From Micromonospora sp. MH99 (GTDB lineage: Bacteria; Actinomycetota; Actinomycetes; Mycobacteriales; Micromonosporaceae), in the NCBI RefSeq assembly GCF_021442385.1, contig NZ_MUZA01000059.1, positions 1 through 40,312 of the forward strand: a stretch of DNA of 40,312 nucleotides, in the 5' to 3' direction. The notes below the pieces were generated by a model. It searched no databases. It worked only from the letters and a program-made list of their open reading frames with translations, and was not told where the DNA came from. Positions 7,515 through 14,755 of this stretch are shown in pieces. Numbering within the stretch: the first letter of the stretch is position 1; the number at the start of each line of letters is the position of its first letter. A program made the position numbers and the translations under genes.

Positions 7515-8432
7515 ATGGAACTCAACGAGCGGGCCGAGCTCGACACCTCCCAGGCCAACGACCTGGGTCGGGGCGGCGGGGGCGGTGGCATGGGCATCCC
7601 CATCCCGGGCGGTGGCGGCCGGGGCGGCATCATCGGCATCGTGGTCGCCGTCATCGTCGCCCTGCTCGGCGGCGGCTTCGGCCTCAACGCGATGAACAAC
7701 GGCGACGGGGGCGGCCAGGCCGGGGGTGACGACCTGGACCAGGTGTGCTCCACCGCGAACCCCGACCGTCTCCAGGACGCGCGCTGCCGCAACCTGCTCT
7801 ACGTCAACAGCATCCAGGCGTACTGGCAGAAGGAGTACCCGGAGCTGGGCAACGGCAAGTACGAGCCCACCACCACGAACTTCTTCCAGGATGCCGTGAA
7901 CACCGGCTGTGGACAGGCCGACTCGGGCGTCGGCCCGTTCTACTGCCCCGCCGACAAGTTGGTGTACATCGACCTGAGCTTCTACGACGAGCTGGCCACC
8001 CGGTTCGGGGCCAAGGGCGAGTTCGCCCAGCCGTACGTGCTCGCCCACGAGTACGGCCACCACATCCAGGACCTGCTCGGCACCAACGCGAAGGCCGGCC
8101 AGGGCGACCAGAGCGGCCCCCGCTCCGCCTCCGTGCGGCTGGAGTTGCAGGCCGACTGCTACGCCGGCGCCTGGGCCAAGCACGCGACCGAGAGCAAGGA
8201 CAAGACCGGCCAGCAGCCGCTCTTCAAGTCGATCACCGAGGCCGACATCAACCAGGCCGTCGACACCGCCGAGGCGATCGGTGACGACAGCATCCAGGAA
8301 CGCTCCGGCGGGCGGGTCAACCCGGACCAGTTCACCCACGGCACGTCCGAGCAGCGCAAGCGCTGGTTCACCCAGGGCTACGACAAGGGCGACCCGAAGA
8401 ACTGCGACACCTTCGGCACCGACCAGCTCTGA
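7515..8432 (+). CDS. Membrane-anchored neutral zinc metallopeptidase (YpfJ/KPN_02809 family)
   Basis: This 305-residue protein matches the neutral zinc metallopeptidase family of E. coli YpfJ. A Gly-rich cytoplasmic N-terminus (residues 18-37) precedes one membrane segment at about 38-57, so the catalytic domain probably lies outside the membrane. The zinc motif HEYGH lies at 178-182, within AHEYGHHIQDLLGT. A downstream LELQADCYAGAW segment supplies the likely third zinc ligand, Glu. Four cysteines (near 78, 91, 132 and 144) may form disulfides. Physiological substrates of the family are unknown. The start is ATG at 7515 with a weak GGGG ribosome binding site. The gene ends before a strong hairpin and is divergent from the ABC-F gene. 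Confidence 0.88.
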   Translation: MELNERAELDTSQANDLGRGGGGGGMGIPIPGGGGRGGIIGIVVAVIVALLGGGFGLNAMNNGDGGGQAGGDDLDQVCSTANPDRLQDARCRNLLYVNSIQAYWQKEYPELGNGKYEPTTTNFFQDAVNTGCGQADSGVGPFYCPADKLVYIDLSFYDELATRFGAKGEFAQPYVLAHEYGHHIQDLLGTNAKAGQGDQSGPRSASVRLELQADCYAGAWAKHATESKDKTGQQPLFKSITEADINQAVDTAEAIGDDSIQERSGGRVNPDQFTHGTSEQRKRWFTQGYDKGDPKNCDTFGTDQL

Positions 8433-8444
8433 CACCCGATTCGC

Positions 8445-8476
8445 GACGTGGCAGGCCCCGAGGGGCCTGCCACGTC
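8445..8476 (+). terminator. Hairpin terminator after the metallopeptidase gene
   Basis: Perfect 15-bp arms (8445-8459 and 8462-8476) sit 12 nt after the stop codon, with a very short loop. There is no T-tract, which is usual for high-GC actinomycete terminators. It may work in both directions, since the next gene converges from the right. Confidence 0.7.
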
Positions 8477-8607
8477 CATGTTCACCACCAGTCGGGCCGA
8501 AGACCCGACAGCGCCGTGGGTGCAGACGTCGGGACGGGGAGGCCGTCAACCCCGCTCATCGGGCAACTGACGCCAGTGAGTTCACCTGTCCGGGAAATGT
8601 GATGCCC

Positions 8608-8973
8608 TCAGTCGAGCCGGGACACCTGGTAGTGCCCGATCAACCAGGCGCCCCCGACCCGCCGCACCAGCACACCGAGGTACACCCTCAGCGCCGGTCG
8701 GTCGGTGAACCCGAACTCGACCTCCAGATAGCCGAGGACCGCGTCGTCCGCGAGCCGCCGGGTCTCCCGGATCTCGTACGCGGCGGTCAGGCCGAGCGGC
8801 TGCGCGGCGTAGTACGCGGCGACGCCGTCCCGGCCGACGACGTAGGGGCGCAGGCCCTGGAAGATCGCATCCTCGGTGAAGACCGACGCGACCTGATCCG
8901 GCTGGTGGGCGTCGACAGCCGACTTCCACCGGTCCAGGACGGTCCGCAGGACGTCCGCCTCGCTGCTGGCCAT
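8608..8973 (-). CDS. SnoaL-like / SgcJ-EcaC family protein
   Basis: This 121-residue protein has the cone-shaped alpha+beta barrel pattern of the NTF2-like superfamily (SgcJ/EcaC or SnoaL-like). It has an N-terminal helix pair (DVLRTVLDRWKSAVDAH), a VASVFTEDAIF segment, and strands ending in GGAWLIGHYQVSRL. Family members range from steroid isomerase-like enzymes to binding proteins, and the function here is unknown. The ATG at 8973 has GAGGAGG 5-6 nt upstream. It lies only 2 nt after the upstream isomerase-like gene's stop, so the two are almost certainly one transcript and may act together. Confidence 0.75.
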   Translation of the reverse strand: MASSEADVLRTVLDRWKSAVDAHQPDQVASVFTEDAIFQGLRPYVVGRDGVAAYYAAQPLGLTAAYEIRETRRLADDAVLGYLEVEFGFTDRPALRVYLGVLVRRVGGAWLIGHYQVSRLD

Positions 8974-8975
8974 CG

Positions 8976-9287
8976 TCACCTCCTCGCCTGCCGGGGCGGC
9001 TGACCCGGGTCGTTCGGGTGCGGCGTCAACACCGTGACCGTCTCCCGCCGCCAGGCACGCAGCGGCATCGACGCGAGGACCGCCTCCAACTCGTCCGCGT
9101 CGGCGGCCTGGAAGAGCCCCCACGTACGCCACTCCCCCGGCGCCAGCGGCGGCCGCCACAGGCGCAGGAGGCTGCCCTGTGCCACCAGCTCGGCCGAACG
9201 CGCCGCCTCGCGTGCGCGCATGTCGGCGACCTCGTCCTCGGACGTGCCGTCGGGCACCGTCGTCACCATGTCAACCAGGAACTCCAC
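8976..9287 (-). CDS. Muconolactone isomerase (CatC)-like small protein
   Basis: This 103-residue protein resembles the muconolactone delta-isomerase family, a ferredoxin-like alpha/beta barrel. It starts EFLVDMVTTVP, continues with a long helix of alternating Ala/Arg/Glu residues, then LLRLWRPP, and ends in a strand and VTVLTPHPNDP, as in CatC. None of the beta-ketoadipate pathway genes that normally accompany catC is nearby, so it is probably a family member of unknown role. GTG at 9287 is preferred because a GGAGG lies 8 nt upstream. An upstream in-frame start at 9320 has no such site. It is the first gene of a two-gene unit with the SnoaL-like gene. Confidence 0.7.
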   Translation of the reverse strand: MEFLVDMVTTVPDGTSEDEVADMRAREAARSAELVAQGSLLRLWRPPLAPGEWRTWGLFQAADADELEAVLASMPLRAWRRETVTVLTPHPNDPGQPPRQARR

Positions 9288-9407
9288 CCGCCCATCCTCC
9301 GGCCGGCGGCCCGGCAGCACGCCGGGAACCCCGATCTGCGTGGCGGTCGTCTCCCCGGCGGCCCTCAGTTGCCCGGCCGGAGTACTGGGCGTTCCGCACC
9401 GCCGACG

Positions 9408-10070
9408 TCACCGCGCGGAGTCGGGCTCCGGGTCGCGCAGCCGGATCCGTACCGCCCGGGCCGCGCCCACCGCCGCCACCAGCACCGCGTGCCGCGGCTC
9501 CGGCACGTCGAGCAGCCGCTCGGCCCGCAGCGGCACGAGCGGGGCCAACCGCCGGTCGGCCAGCACCGTGTCCACCGCCCGCCGGTCACCGCCGCAGACG
9601 AGGGCCGCGAGCCGCGCCGCCTCCGGCAACAGCAGGCGTACGGCCAGGTCCGCCGCGTCGCCCAGCGCCGCCTTGGCCTGGTTGTCGCGGCGGCGGGCGA
9701 ACCGGTGCTGCGACCATCCCCCGGCGGCGGTGCGCCCCTGCACGTACCGGGTGTCCACCTTGGAGACCACGAGGTCGGGGCCCTGCGCCACACCTACCGC
9801 CACCGCGCCCTTGCGGGCCAGCAGCAGGCCGATCCGGTGCGGTGCGCCGGCTGCGGCAACGAAGGCCGCCACGTCCGCGCCGACCGGAGCGCCCGGCGGG
9901 GCGTACAGCTCGGCGGTGGTCCCGTCGGGTGCGGTGAGCAGCAGGCCGAACTCCCGCGCGGTGGTGGTGGGCGGGCCGTGCCGGTCGGCGAAGCCCTCGA
10001 CCCAGCGGCCGACGCGGGCCGGGTCGACCTCGACCCACCGGCCGCCCCCGGCTGCGGGTCGACTGGTCAC
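9408..10070 (-). CDS. acVLRF1-type peptidyl-tRNA hydrolase (ribosome rescue release factor)
   Basis: This 220-residue protein matches acVLRF1, the actinobacterial Vms1-like release factor 1. acVLRF1 is thought to release nascent chains from stalled 50S subunits during ribosome quality control. The diagnostic loop GGWSQHRFARRR lies at residues 117-128. Its Gln121 corresponds to the catalytic Gln of eRF1-like GGQ/GSQ loops. Flanking strands (VVSKVDTRYVQGR before, LLLPEAARLAALVCGGD after) agree with the family. The start is GTG at 10070, at the onset of conserved sequence. It lies 53 nt downstream of the LysE-type gene. No RqcH or other quality-control partner is in the window. Confidence 0.82.
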   Translation of the reverse strand: MTSRPAAGGGRWVEVDPARVGRWVEGFADRHGPPTTTAREFGLLLTAPDGTTAELYAPPGAPVGADVAAFVAAAGAPHRIGLLLARKGAVAVGVAQGPDLVVSKVDTRYVQGRTAAGGWSQHRFARRRDNQAKAALGDAADLAVRLLLPEAARLAALVCGGDRRAVDTVLADRRLAPLVPLRAERLLDVPEPRHAVLVAAVGAARAVRIRLRDPEPDSAR

Positions 10071-10123
10071 GGCCCGACCGTACGCCACGACGACTCGGGG
10101 CGGGGCGTCGGGCGGGCTCGGCC

Positions 10124-10750
10124 TCAGCCGGGCAGCAGCGCCACCACCGCGAGCGCGGCGATGAGCGCGCTGGAGACCAGGCCGGTGACGAGCCGGCCAC
10201 GCGGCCCGGTCAGCGCCCGGCCGACCATCGTGCCGCCGCCCGCGATGAGCAGCTGCCAGCTCGCCGACGCCAGGAACACGCCGGCCACGAAGAGCCCGGC
10301 GGTCAGCCCGTTCGCGTCCGCGGTGTCCCGGCGCCCGAGCACCAGCGCGGCGAAGTAGAGCACTGTCATCGGGTTCAGCAGGGTCAGCCCGAGCACCGCC
10401 GCGTACGCCCGAGCGGGAGTACGCAGGCCCCCGCCGGCCGATGGCGCCGGCCGGGCGCGGTGGGTGGTCCACGTGCGCCAGAGGCCGTGCGCGGCGAGCC
10501 CCAGCAGGACCACTGCGGCGACCACCCGCAGCGGACCGGCCGCCGGGGCGACGACCCCGGCCAGGCCCGCGCCGCCGAACGCGGCGACCGCCGCGTACAG
10601 CCCGTCGGCCGTCGCCACCGCGAGCGCCGCGGCCGCGCCGACCCGGAACGAGGTACGGGCGCTGAGCCCCAGGATGAGGATCGCTATCGCGCCGACCGGG
10701 ATGGCGACGCCGTACCCGGCCACCAGACCGGCGAGGAACGCGCCGCTCAC
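10124..10750 (-). CDS. LysE/RhtB-type amino acid exporter
   Basis: This 208-residue integral membrane protein has about six hydrophobic segments. Its N-terminus, GLVAGYGVAIPVGAIAILIL, is the conserved first helix of the LysE family, where the P-G motif is diagnostic. Family members export basic or neutral amino acids. The substrate here is unknown. The start is GTG at 10750, immediately before the first membrane segment, and the ribosome binding site is not clear. The gene is followed after 53 nt by acVLRF1. Its upstream spacer to sufT is about 500 nt and holds two palindromic elements. No lysG-type regulator lies beside it. Confidence 0.82.
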   Translation of the reverse strand: MSGAFLAGLVAGYGVAIPVGAIAILILGLSARTSFRVGAAAALAVATADGLYAAVAAFGGAGLAGVVAPAAGPLRVVAAVVLLGLAAHGLWRTWTTHRARPAPSAGGGLRTPARAYAAVLGLTLLNPMTVLYFAALVLGRRDTADANGLTAGLFVAGVFLASASWQLLIAGGGTMVGRALTGPRGRLVTGLVSSALIAALAVVALLPG

Positions 10751-10911
10751 GACGACGGGCGACGGGTCGAGGCCACCCCGGGCACGGTGCGCTGTCGACG
10801 CGCGGCGGTGGCCGCACGGACAGAAACCTGCATCGGGTACGCCTCAATCACAGTCGGCATCCTGCGCGCCCCACCCACGCCCCCGCAACGGACTTTCGCC
10901 CACGCCCACGC

Positions 10912-10991
10912 CAAGATCCTCACAACATCGCCGATGTTGCTGCCTCAGCCTGGCGGGAGACAGCAACATCGGTGAAGTTGCGCGGATCTTG
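10912..10991. repeat. AAGATC-bounded nested palindrome, copy A (80 nt)
   Basis: This 80-nt element runs from CAAGATC to GATCTTG. It is an imperfect inverted repeat whose left arm contains CAACATC-GCC-GATGTTG and whose right arm contains a decayed version, CAACATC-GGT-GAAGTTG. The same 80-nt layout with the same ends recurs at 19386-19465, where both inner palindromes are intact. It lies in the 10751-11253 spacer between sufT and the LysE-type gene. Apart from this element, the next palindrome and a possible gene remnant, I see nothing recognisable in that spacer. Confidence 0.85.
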
Positions 10992-11052
10992 CCAAGGCCG
11001 CCGGCGAGCAAGCCCATCTGGAGGCGAGCCGCGAACGTCAACGACGATCCGG

Positions 11053-11133
11053 CCAAGATCGCGCTCCAAGCAGGATGTAGTGGCCTCGGCGACGCACCGA
11101 GGCCACTACATCAATGATCGAGCACGATCTTGG
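11053..11133. repeat. AAGATC-bounded nested palindrome with a 16-bp perfect stem (81 nt)
   Basis: Outer arms at 11053-11066 and 11120-11133 (14 bp, one mismatch) begin and end in CCAAGATC/GATCTTGG. Inside them, exactly 7 nt away on each side, sits a perfect 16-bp inverted repeat (11074-11089 and 11097-11112) with a 7-nt loop. Size and terminal sequence match copies A and B, although the inner stem differs. It could also terminate the suf operon, which ends 120 nt upstream at 11254. Confidence 0.8.
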
Positions 11134-11188
11134 GCCCGTCAGGGTCGATAAAGTACTGGGCTCCGGGCCACTGCGGTTTCCCGCGCAT
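11111..11188 (-). pseudogene. Possible 25-codon gene or gene remnant ending inside the palindrome
   Basis: A minus-strand frame downstream of sufT has coding-like codons ending mostly in G/C. It reads MRGKPQWPGAQYFIDPDG and then KIVLDH, followed by a TGA. The last seven codons and the stop are formed by the right end of the palindromic element at 11053-11133. ATG 11188 or TTG 11194 could start it, but neither has a ribosome binding site. The open frame extends upstream into sufT in another register, so it may be a truncated remnant. I do not recognise it. Confidence 0.2.
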
Positions 11189-11253
11189 CCGCAACGGATC
11201 GAGCGCGGCGCCCCGGAGGGCACCGCGCTCGACGACTGTGGGACGGAGTCGGG

Positions 11254-11781
11254 TCAGACGTTGAAGCCGAGGGAACGGAGCTGGTCCCGACCCTCGTCGG
11301 TAATCTTGTCCGGACCCCACGGCGGGAGCCACACCCAGTTGATCCGGATGTCGTTGACCAGGCCGCCGCCCGGGCCGGTGGTCAGCGCCTGCCGGGCCTG
11401 GTCCTCGATGACGTCGGTCAGCGGGCAGGCCGCCGAGGTGAGCGTCATGTCCAGGGTCGCGACGTTCTCGTCGTCGACGTGCACCCCGTACACCAGGCCG
11501 AGGTCGACCACGTTGATGCCCAACTCGGGGTCGACGACGTCCTTCATCGCCTCCTCGATGTCGGCGATCATCGCCTTGCTGACGCCGCCCGTCGAGGTGG
11601 CGGCGTCGCCGGCACCCGGCGCCGCAGCCGCGTCGGCCGCAGCGCCGTCGGTCGTCGCAGCGCCGTCGGTCGCAACGGCGTCGGTCGTCGGGGCTCCGTC
11701 GGTCGTCACGGCGTCGGTCTGCGGCGCCGCGGTGGCGTCACCGGCCTCCGGCGTCGCCGCGGTAGCGGTGTTCTCGCTCAT
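11254..11781 (-). CDS. sufT: SufT-like DUF59 Fe-S cluster assembly factor with a repetitive N-terminus
   Basis: The C-terminal 105 or so residues of this 175-residue protein form a DUF59/MIP18 domain. It shows the hallmark DPELGINVVDLGLVYGV and the Cys of TSAACPLTD. Such domains help mature Fe-S proteins, and the gene's place at the end of the suf operon supports that. The first 65 or so residues are a low-complexity Ala/Thr/Asp tract made of six-residue units (variants of DAVTTD, TDGAAT). They are encoded by roughly 18-nt repeats at about 11640-11730, and typical SufT proteins lack them. ATG at 11781 has GGAGGG at a good distance. It lies 73 nt downstream of sufU. Confidence 0.88.
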   Translation of the reverse strand: MSENTATAATPEAGDATAAPQTDAVTTDGAPTTDAVATDGAATTDGAAADAAAAPGAGDAATSTGGVSKAMIADIEEAMKDVVDPELGINVVDLGLVYGVHVDDENVATLDMTLTSAACPLTDVIEDQARQALTTGPGGGLVNDIRINWVWLPPWGPDKITDEGRDQLRSLGFNV

Positions 11782-11854
11782 GCCGTCCCTCCGGTTCGCT
11801 TCGTGATGCCACCCGGCACCACAGTGCTGCTGGAAATCGCTCCCTGACGCACGC

Positions 11855-12331
11855 TCACGCCTTCACCTCCGGGCCCACGCCCACGCCGGCGCGTGCCGCG
11901 GCGTCCTTGAACGCCATCCACGGCAGCAGCGCGCACTTCACCCGGGCGGGGTAGCGGGCGACGCCCGCGAAGGCCACCCCGTCACCGAGTACGTCCTCGT
12001 CGGGCGTGACCTGGCCACGTCCCGACATCAACTCGACGAACGCCTCGTGCACCTCGAATGCTTCCCCGGTGCCCCGACCGCGCAGCAGTTCGTGCAGCAC
12101 GCTCGCCGAGGCCTGGCTGATCGAGCAGCCCATGCCGTCGTACGAGATGTCGTGCAGCACGTCGCCGTCGGTGGCCACCCGGACGGTGATCTCGTCGCCG
12201 CAGGTCGGGTTGACGTGGTGCGCTTCCGCGACCTGGTCGGTCGCGTCGTCGGCGTCACGCAGGCCACGGCCGTGCGGATGCTTGTAGTGGTCCAGGATGA
12301 TCTCCTGGTAGAGCTGGTCGAGTTGCACCAT
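11855..12331 (-). CDS. sufU: SufU, zinc-dependent sulfur transfer protein
   Basis: This 158-residue SufU protein accepts persulfide sulfur from SufS and passes it to the SufBCD scaffold. The conserved residues are present: Cys44 and Asp46 in NPTCGDE, Cys69 in GMGCSISQAS and Cys133 in VKCALLPW. These are the expected zinc and sulfur-acceptor ligands. Length and the C-terminal WMAFKDA segment are normal for actinobacterial SufU. Its ATG shares one base with the sufS stop (TGATG), so translation is coupled to the desulfurase it partners with. An upstream in-frame start at 12448 would lie inside sufS and is rejected. Confidence 0.95.
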   Translation of the reverse strand: MVQLDQLYQEIILDHYKHPHGRGLRDADDATDQVAEAHHVNPTCGDEITVRVATDGDVLHDISYDGMGCSISQASASVLHELLRGRGTGEAFEVHEAFVELMSGRGQVTPDEDVLGDGVAFAGVARYPARVKCALLPWMAFKDAAARAGVGVGPEVKA

Positions 12332-13635
12332 CAGTCGAACACCTTCCGCACCTGCTCCAGACCGCCCACCAGGGCGTCGATCTCCTCGGTGGTGGTGTAG
12401 AGGTAGAACGAGGCCCGGGTCATCGCCGGGACGCCGAACCGGCTGCACACCGGCTTCGCGCAGTGGTGGCCCACCCGCACCTGCACGCCGAGCGAGTCGA
12501 GCACCTGGCCCACGTCGTGCGGGTGCACGTCACCGAGGGCGAACGAGATGGTGCCGCCGCGGCCCACCGGCACGGTCGGGCCGAAGATCCGCAGGTCCGG
12601 CACCGTGCCGAGGGCCTCCAGCGCGTACGCCGTCAGCTCCTTCTCGTGCCACTGGACGGCCCGCATCCCGACGCCGGTCAGGTAGTCGACGGCCGCACCG
12701 AGCGCGACAGCCTCGGCGATCGGCGGGGTGCCCGCCTCGAAGCGGGCCGGCGGCGCGGCGAACGTCGACCGGGCCATGGTCACCGTCTCGATCATCGAGC
12801 CGCCGCCCATCACCGGCGGCATGGCCGCCAGCAGCTCACCGCGGCCCCAGAGCACGCCGATGCCGGTCGGACCGAGCATCTTGTGCCCGGTGAACACGAT
12901 GTAGTCGGCGTCCAGGTCGACGACGTCGATGGGCAGGTGCGGCACCGACTGCGAGCAGTCCAGCAGCAGCAGCGCACCCACCTCGCGGACCCGCGCGGTG
13001 ATCCGGGAGGTCGCGTTGACGGTGCCGAGGATGTTGGACACGTGCACCAGCGAGACGATCTTCGTCCGTTCGGTGACCAGGTCCTCCAGGCCCGACTCGT
13101 CGAGCCGACCCTGGTCGGTCACCGGGAACCAGCGCAGGGTCGCGCCGGTCCGCTCGCAGAGCAGCTGCCACGGGACGATGTTCGAGTGGTGCTCCATCTC
13201 GGAGATCACCACCTCGTCGCCGGGGCCGAGCCGGAACCGGGGGTCACCGTCCGGGCGCAGGGAGGCGTTCGAGAAGGCGTACGCCACGATGTTGATCGCC
13301 TCGGTGGAGTTCTTGGTGAACACCACCTCGTCGACGCTCGGCGCGTTGATGAACGCGGCGATCTTGGCCCGCGCCCCCTCGTACGCCTCGGTGGCCTCGG
13401 TGCCCAGGGTGTGCACCGAGCGCGACACGTTGGCGTTGTGCCGCGCGTAGTGCTCGTCGAGCACGTCGAGCACCTGCCGGGGCTTGTGCGAGGTGTTGGC
13501 GCTGTCGAGGTAGACCAGCGGGTGCCCGTTGATCTCCCGATCGAGGATCGGGAAGTCGGCGCGTACCCGGGCCACGTCGAAACGCGGCACGTCGTCGTAC
13601 TGCGGCATCCCCTCGGGGATCGCGATGCTGGTCAT
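12331..13635 (-). CDS. sufS: SufS cysteine desulfurase
   Basis: This 434-residue PLP enzyme is a group II cysteine desulfurase that takes sulfur from L-cysteine for Fe-S cluster assembly. The PLP Lys is at about 252 in FTGHKMLGPTGIG. The PLP-stacking His is in EMEHHSNIVPW near 148-150. The persulfide-forming Cys is at about 392 in VGHHCAKPVCSRFG. Length is slightly above the usual 405-420, with the extra at the N-terminus. ATG at 13635 has a GGGGAAGG-like site upstream, 20 nt after the sufC stop. It is followed directly by its acceptor SufU. Confidence 0.95.
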   Translation of the reverse strand: MTSIAIPEGMPQYDDVPRFDVARVRADFPILDREINGHPLVYLDSANTSHKPRQVLDVLDEHYARHNANVSRSVHTLGTEATEAYEGARAKIAAFINAPSVDEVVFTKNSTEAINIVAYAFSNASLRPDGDPRFRLGPGDEVVISEMEHHSNIVPWQLLCERTGATLRWFPVTDQGRLDESGLEDLVTERTKIVSLVHVSNILGTVNATSRITARVREVGALLLLDCSQSVPHLPIDVVDLDADYIVFTGHKMLGPTGIGVLWGRGELLAAMPPVMGGGSMIETVTMARSTFAAPPARFEAGTPPIAEAVALGAAVDYLTGVGMRAVQWHEKELTAYALEALGTVPDLRIFGPTVPVGRGGTISFALGDVHPHDVGQVLDSLGVQVRVGHHCAKPVCSRFGVPAMTRASFYLYTTTEEIDALVGGLEQVRKVFD

Positions 13636-13655
13636 CTCGGCAGCGCCTTCCCCAC

Positions 13656-14429
13656 TCAGGCCTTGGCCGTGCCGGCCCCGGCGGCGTACCGCTCGTAGCC
13701 CTCGGCCTCGAGCTTGTCGGCCAGCTCCGGGCCGCCCTGCTCGACGATCCGGCCGGCCACGAAGACGTGCACGAAGTCCGGCTTGATGTAGCGCAGGATC
13801 CGCGTGTAGTGGGTGATCAGCAGCACGCCGGTGTCACCGGTGTCGCGGACCCGGTTGACGCCCTCGCTGACAACGCGCAGCGCGTCCACGTCGAGGCCCG
13901 AGTCGGTCTCGTCGAGGACCGCGATCTTCGGCTTCAGCAGCTCCAGCTGGACGATCTCGTGCCGCTTCTTCTCACCGCCGGAGAAGCCCTCGTTGACGTT
14001 GCGCTGGGCGAACGCCGGGTCCATCTGCAGGCGCTCCATCGCGCCGCGCAGCTCGCCACCCCAGGTGCGCAGCTTCGGGGCCTCGCCGTCGATGGCGGTC
14101 TTCGCGGTGCGCAGGAAGTTCGCCACCGAGACGCCGGGGACCTCGACCGGGTACTGCATGGCCAGGAAGAGGCCGGCGCGAGCGCGCTCGTCGACGGTCA
14201 TGGCCAGCACGTCCTCGCCGTCGAGGGTCACCGAACCGCCGGTGATCTCGTACTTGGGGTGGCCGGCGATCGAGTACGCCAGGGTGGACTTGCCGGACCC
14301 GTTCGGGCCCATGATCGCGTGGGTCTCCCCCGACTTCACGGTCAGGTCGACGCCGGCCAGGATCGGCTTGAGCTCACCCTCGGGCAGCTTGACCGACACC
14401 TTCAGGTCGCGGATCTCCAGGGTGCTCAT
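13656..14429 (-). CDS. sufC: SufC, ATPase of the SufBCD scaffold
   Basis: This 257-residue ABC-type ATPase binds SufB and SufD and drives scaffold rearrangement during cluster assembly. Walker A is GPNGSGKST at 41-49. The SufC-specific signature FSGGEKKRHEI begins at 149. Walker B AVLDETDSGLDVDAL begins at about 170, with the ETDSGLD typical of SufC. A C-terminal H-loop ITHYTRIL is also present. Its ATG overlaps the stop of the Rieske gene (TAATG). The protein is soluble, not a transporter, despite the ABC fold. Confidence 0.96.
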   Translation of the reverse strand: MSTLEIRDLKVSVKLPEGELKPILAGVDLTVKSGETHAIMGPNGSGKSTLAYSIAGHPKYEITGGSVTLDGEDVLAMTVDERARAGLFLAMQYPVEVPGVSVANFLRTAKTAIDGEAPKLRTWGGELRGAMERLQMDPAFAQRNVNEGFSGGEKKRHEIVQLELLKPKIAVLDETDSGLDVDALRVVSEGVNRVRDTGDTGVLLITHYTRILRYIKPDFVHVFVAGRIVEQGGPELADKLEAEGYERYAAGAGTAKA

Positions 14430-14755
14430 TATCGGGTCACTCCATTACTCGGCGTCAGGCTGAGGTAGATGTCGCCGTCGCGGACTTCGACGGGGTAGAC
14501 GGGGACGGGTTCGGTGGCGGGCAGGCCGGTCGGCGCACCGGTGCGCAGGTCGAAGCGCGAGCCGTGCAGCCAGCACTCCAGCGTGCAGCCGTCGACCTCA
14601 CCCTCGGAGAGGGCGACCGCGGCGTGCGAGCACTCGTCGTACGCGGCGTAGAACTCGCCGTCCTCGCCGTGCACCAGGGCGATCGGGGTGCCGTCGACGT
14701 CCGCGCTGATCGCGGTGCCCTTCGGCACGTCCTCGGTGGAGCAGATGCGGATCAT
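14429..14755 (-). CDS. Rieske [2Fe-2S] ferredoxin-type protein in the suf operon
   Basis: This 108-residue protein is of the non-heme iron oxygenase ferredoxin subunit type. The cluster ligands are Cys42 and His44 (CSH) and Cys61 and His64 (CWLH). HGSRFDLRTGAPTGLPA then follows, as in Rieske ferredoxins. No oxygenase partner is present. Its position between sufD and sufC, with one-base stop/start overlaps on both sides, implies a role in or dependence on cluster assembly, perhaps as an electron donor. That role is inference, but I recall this insertion as common in actinobacterial suf operons. Confidence 0.92.
   Translation of the reverse strand: MIRICSTEDVPKGTAISADVDGTPIALVHGEDGEFYAAYDECSHAAVALSEGEVDGCTLECWLHGSRFDLRTGAPTGLPATEPVPVYPVEVRDGDIYLSLTPSNGVTR

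Noticed and set aside
8608..9287. Aromatic degradation or polyketide cluster, suggested by the CatC-like and SnoaL-like genes
   Set aside because: No dioxygenase, cycloisomerase, ketosynthase or other pathway gene is nearby. Both proteins belong to broad small-barrel families.
10912..10991. CRISPR-like repeat or simple rho-independent terminator
   Set aside because: There is no regular repeat-spacer series and no cas genes. The nested inverted structure and a second 80-nt copy elsewhere fit a dispersed palindromic element better.
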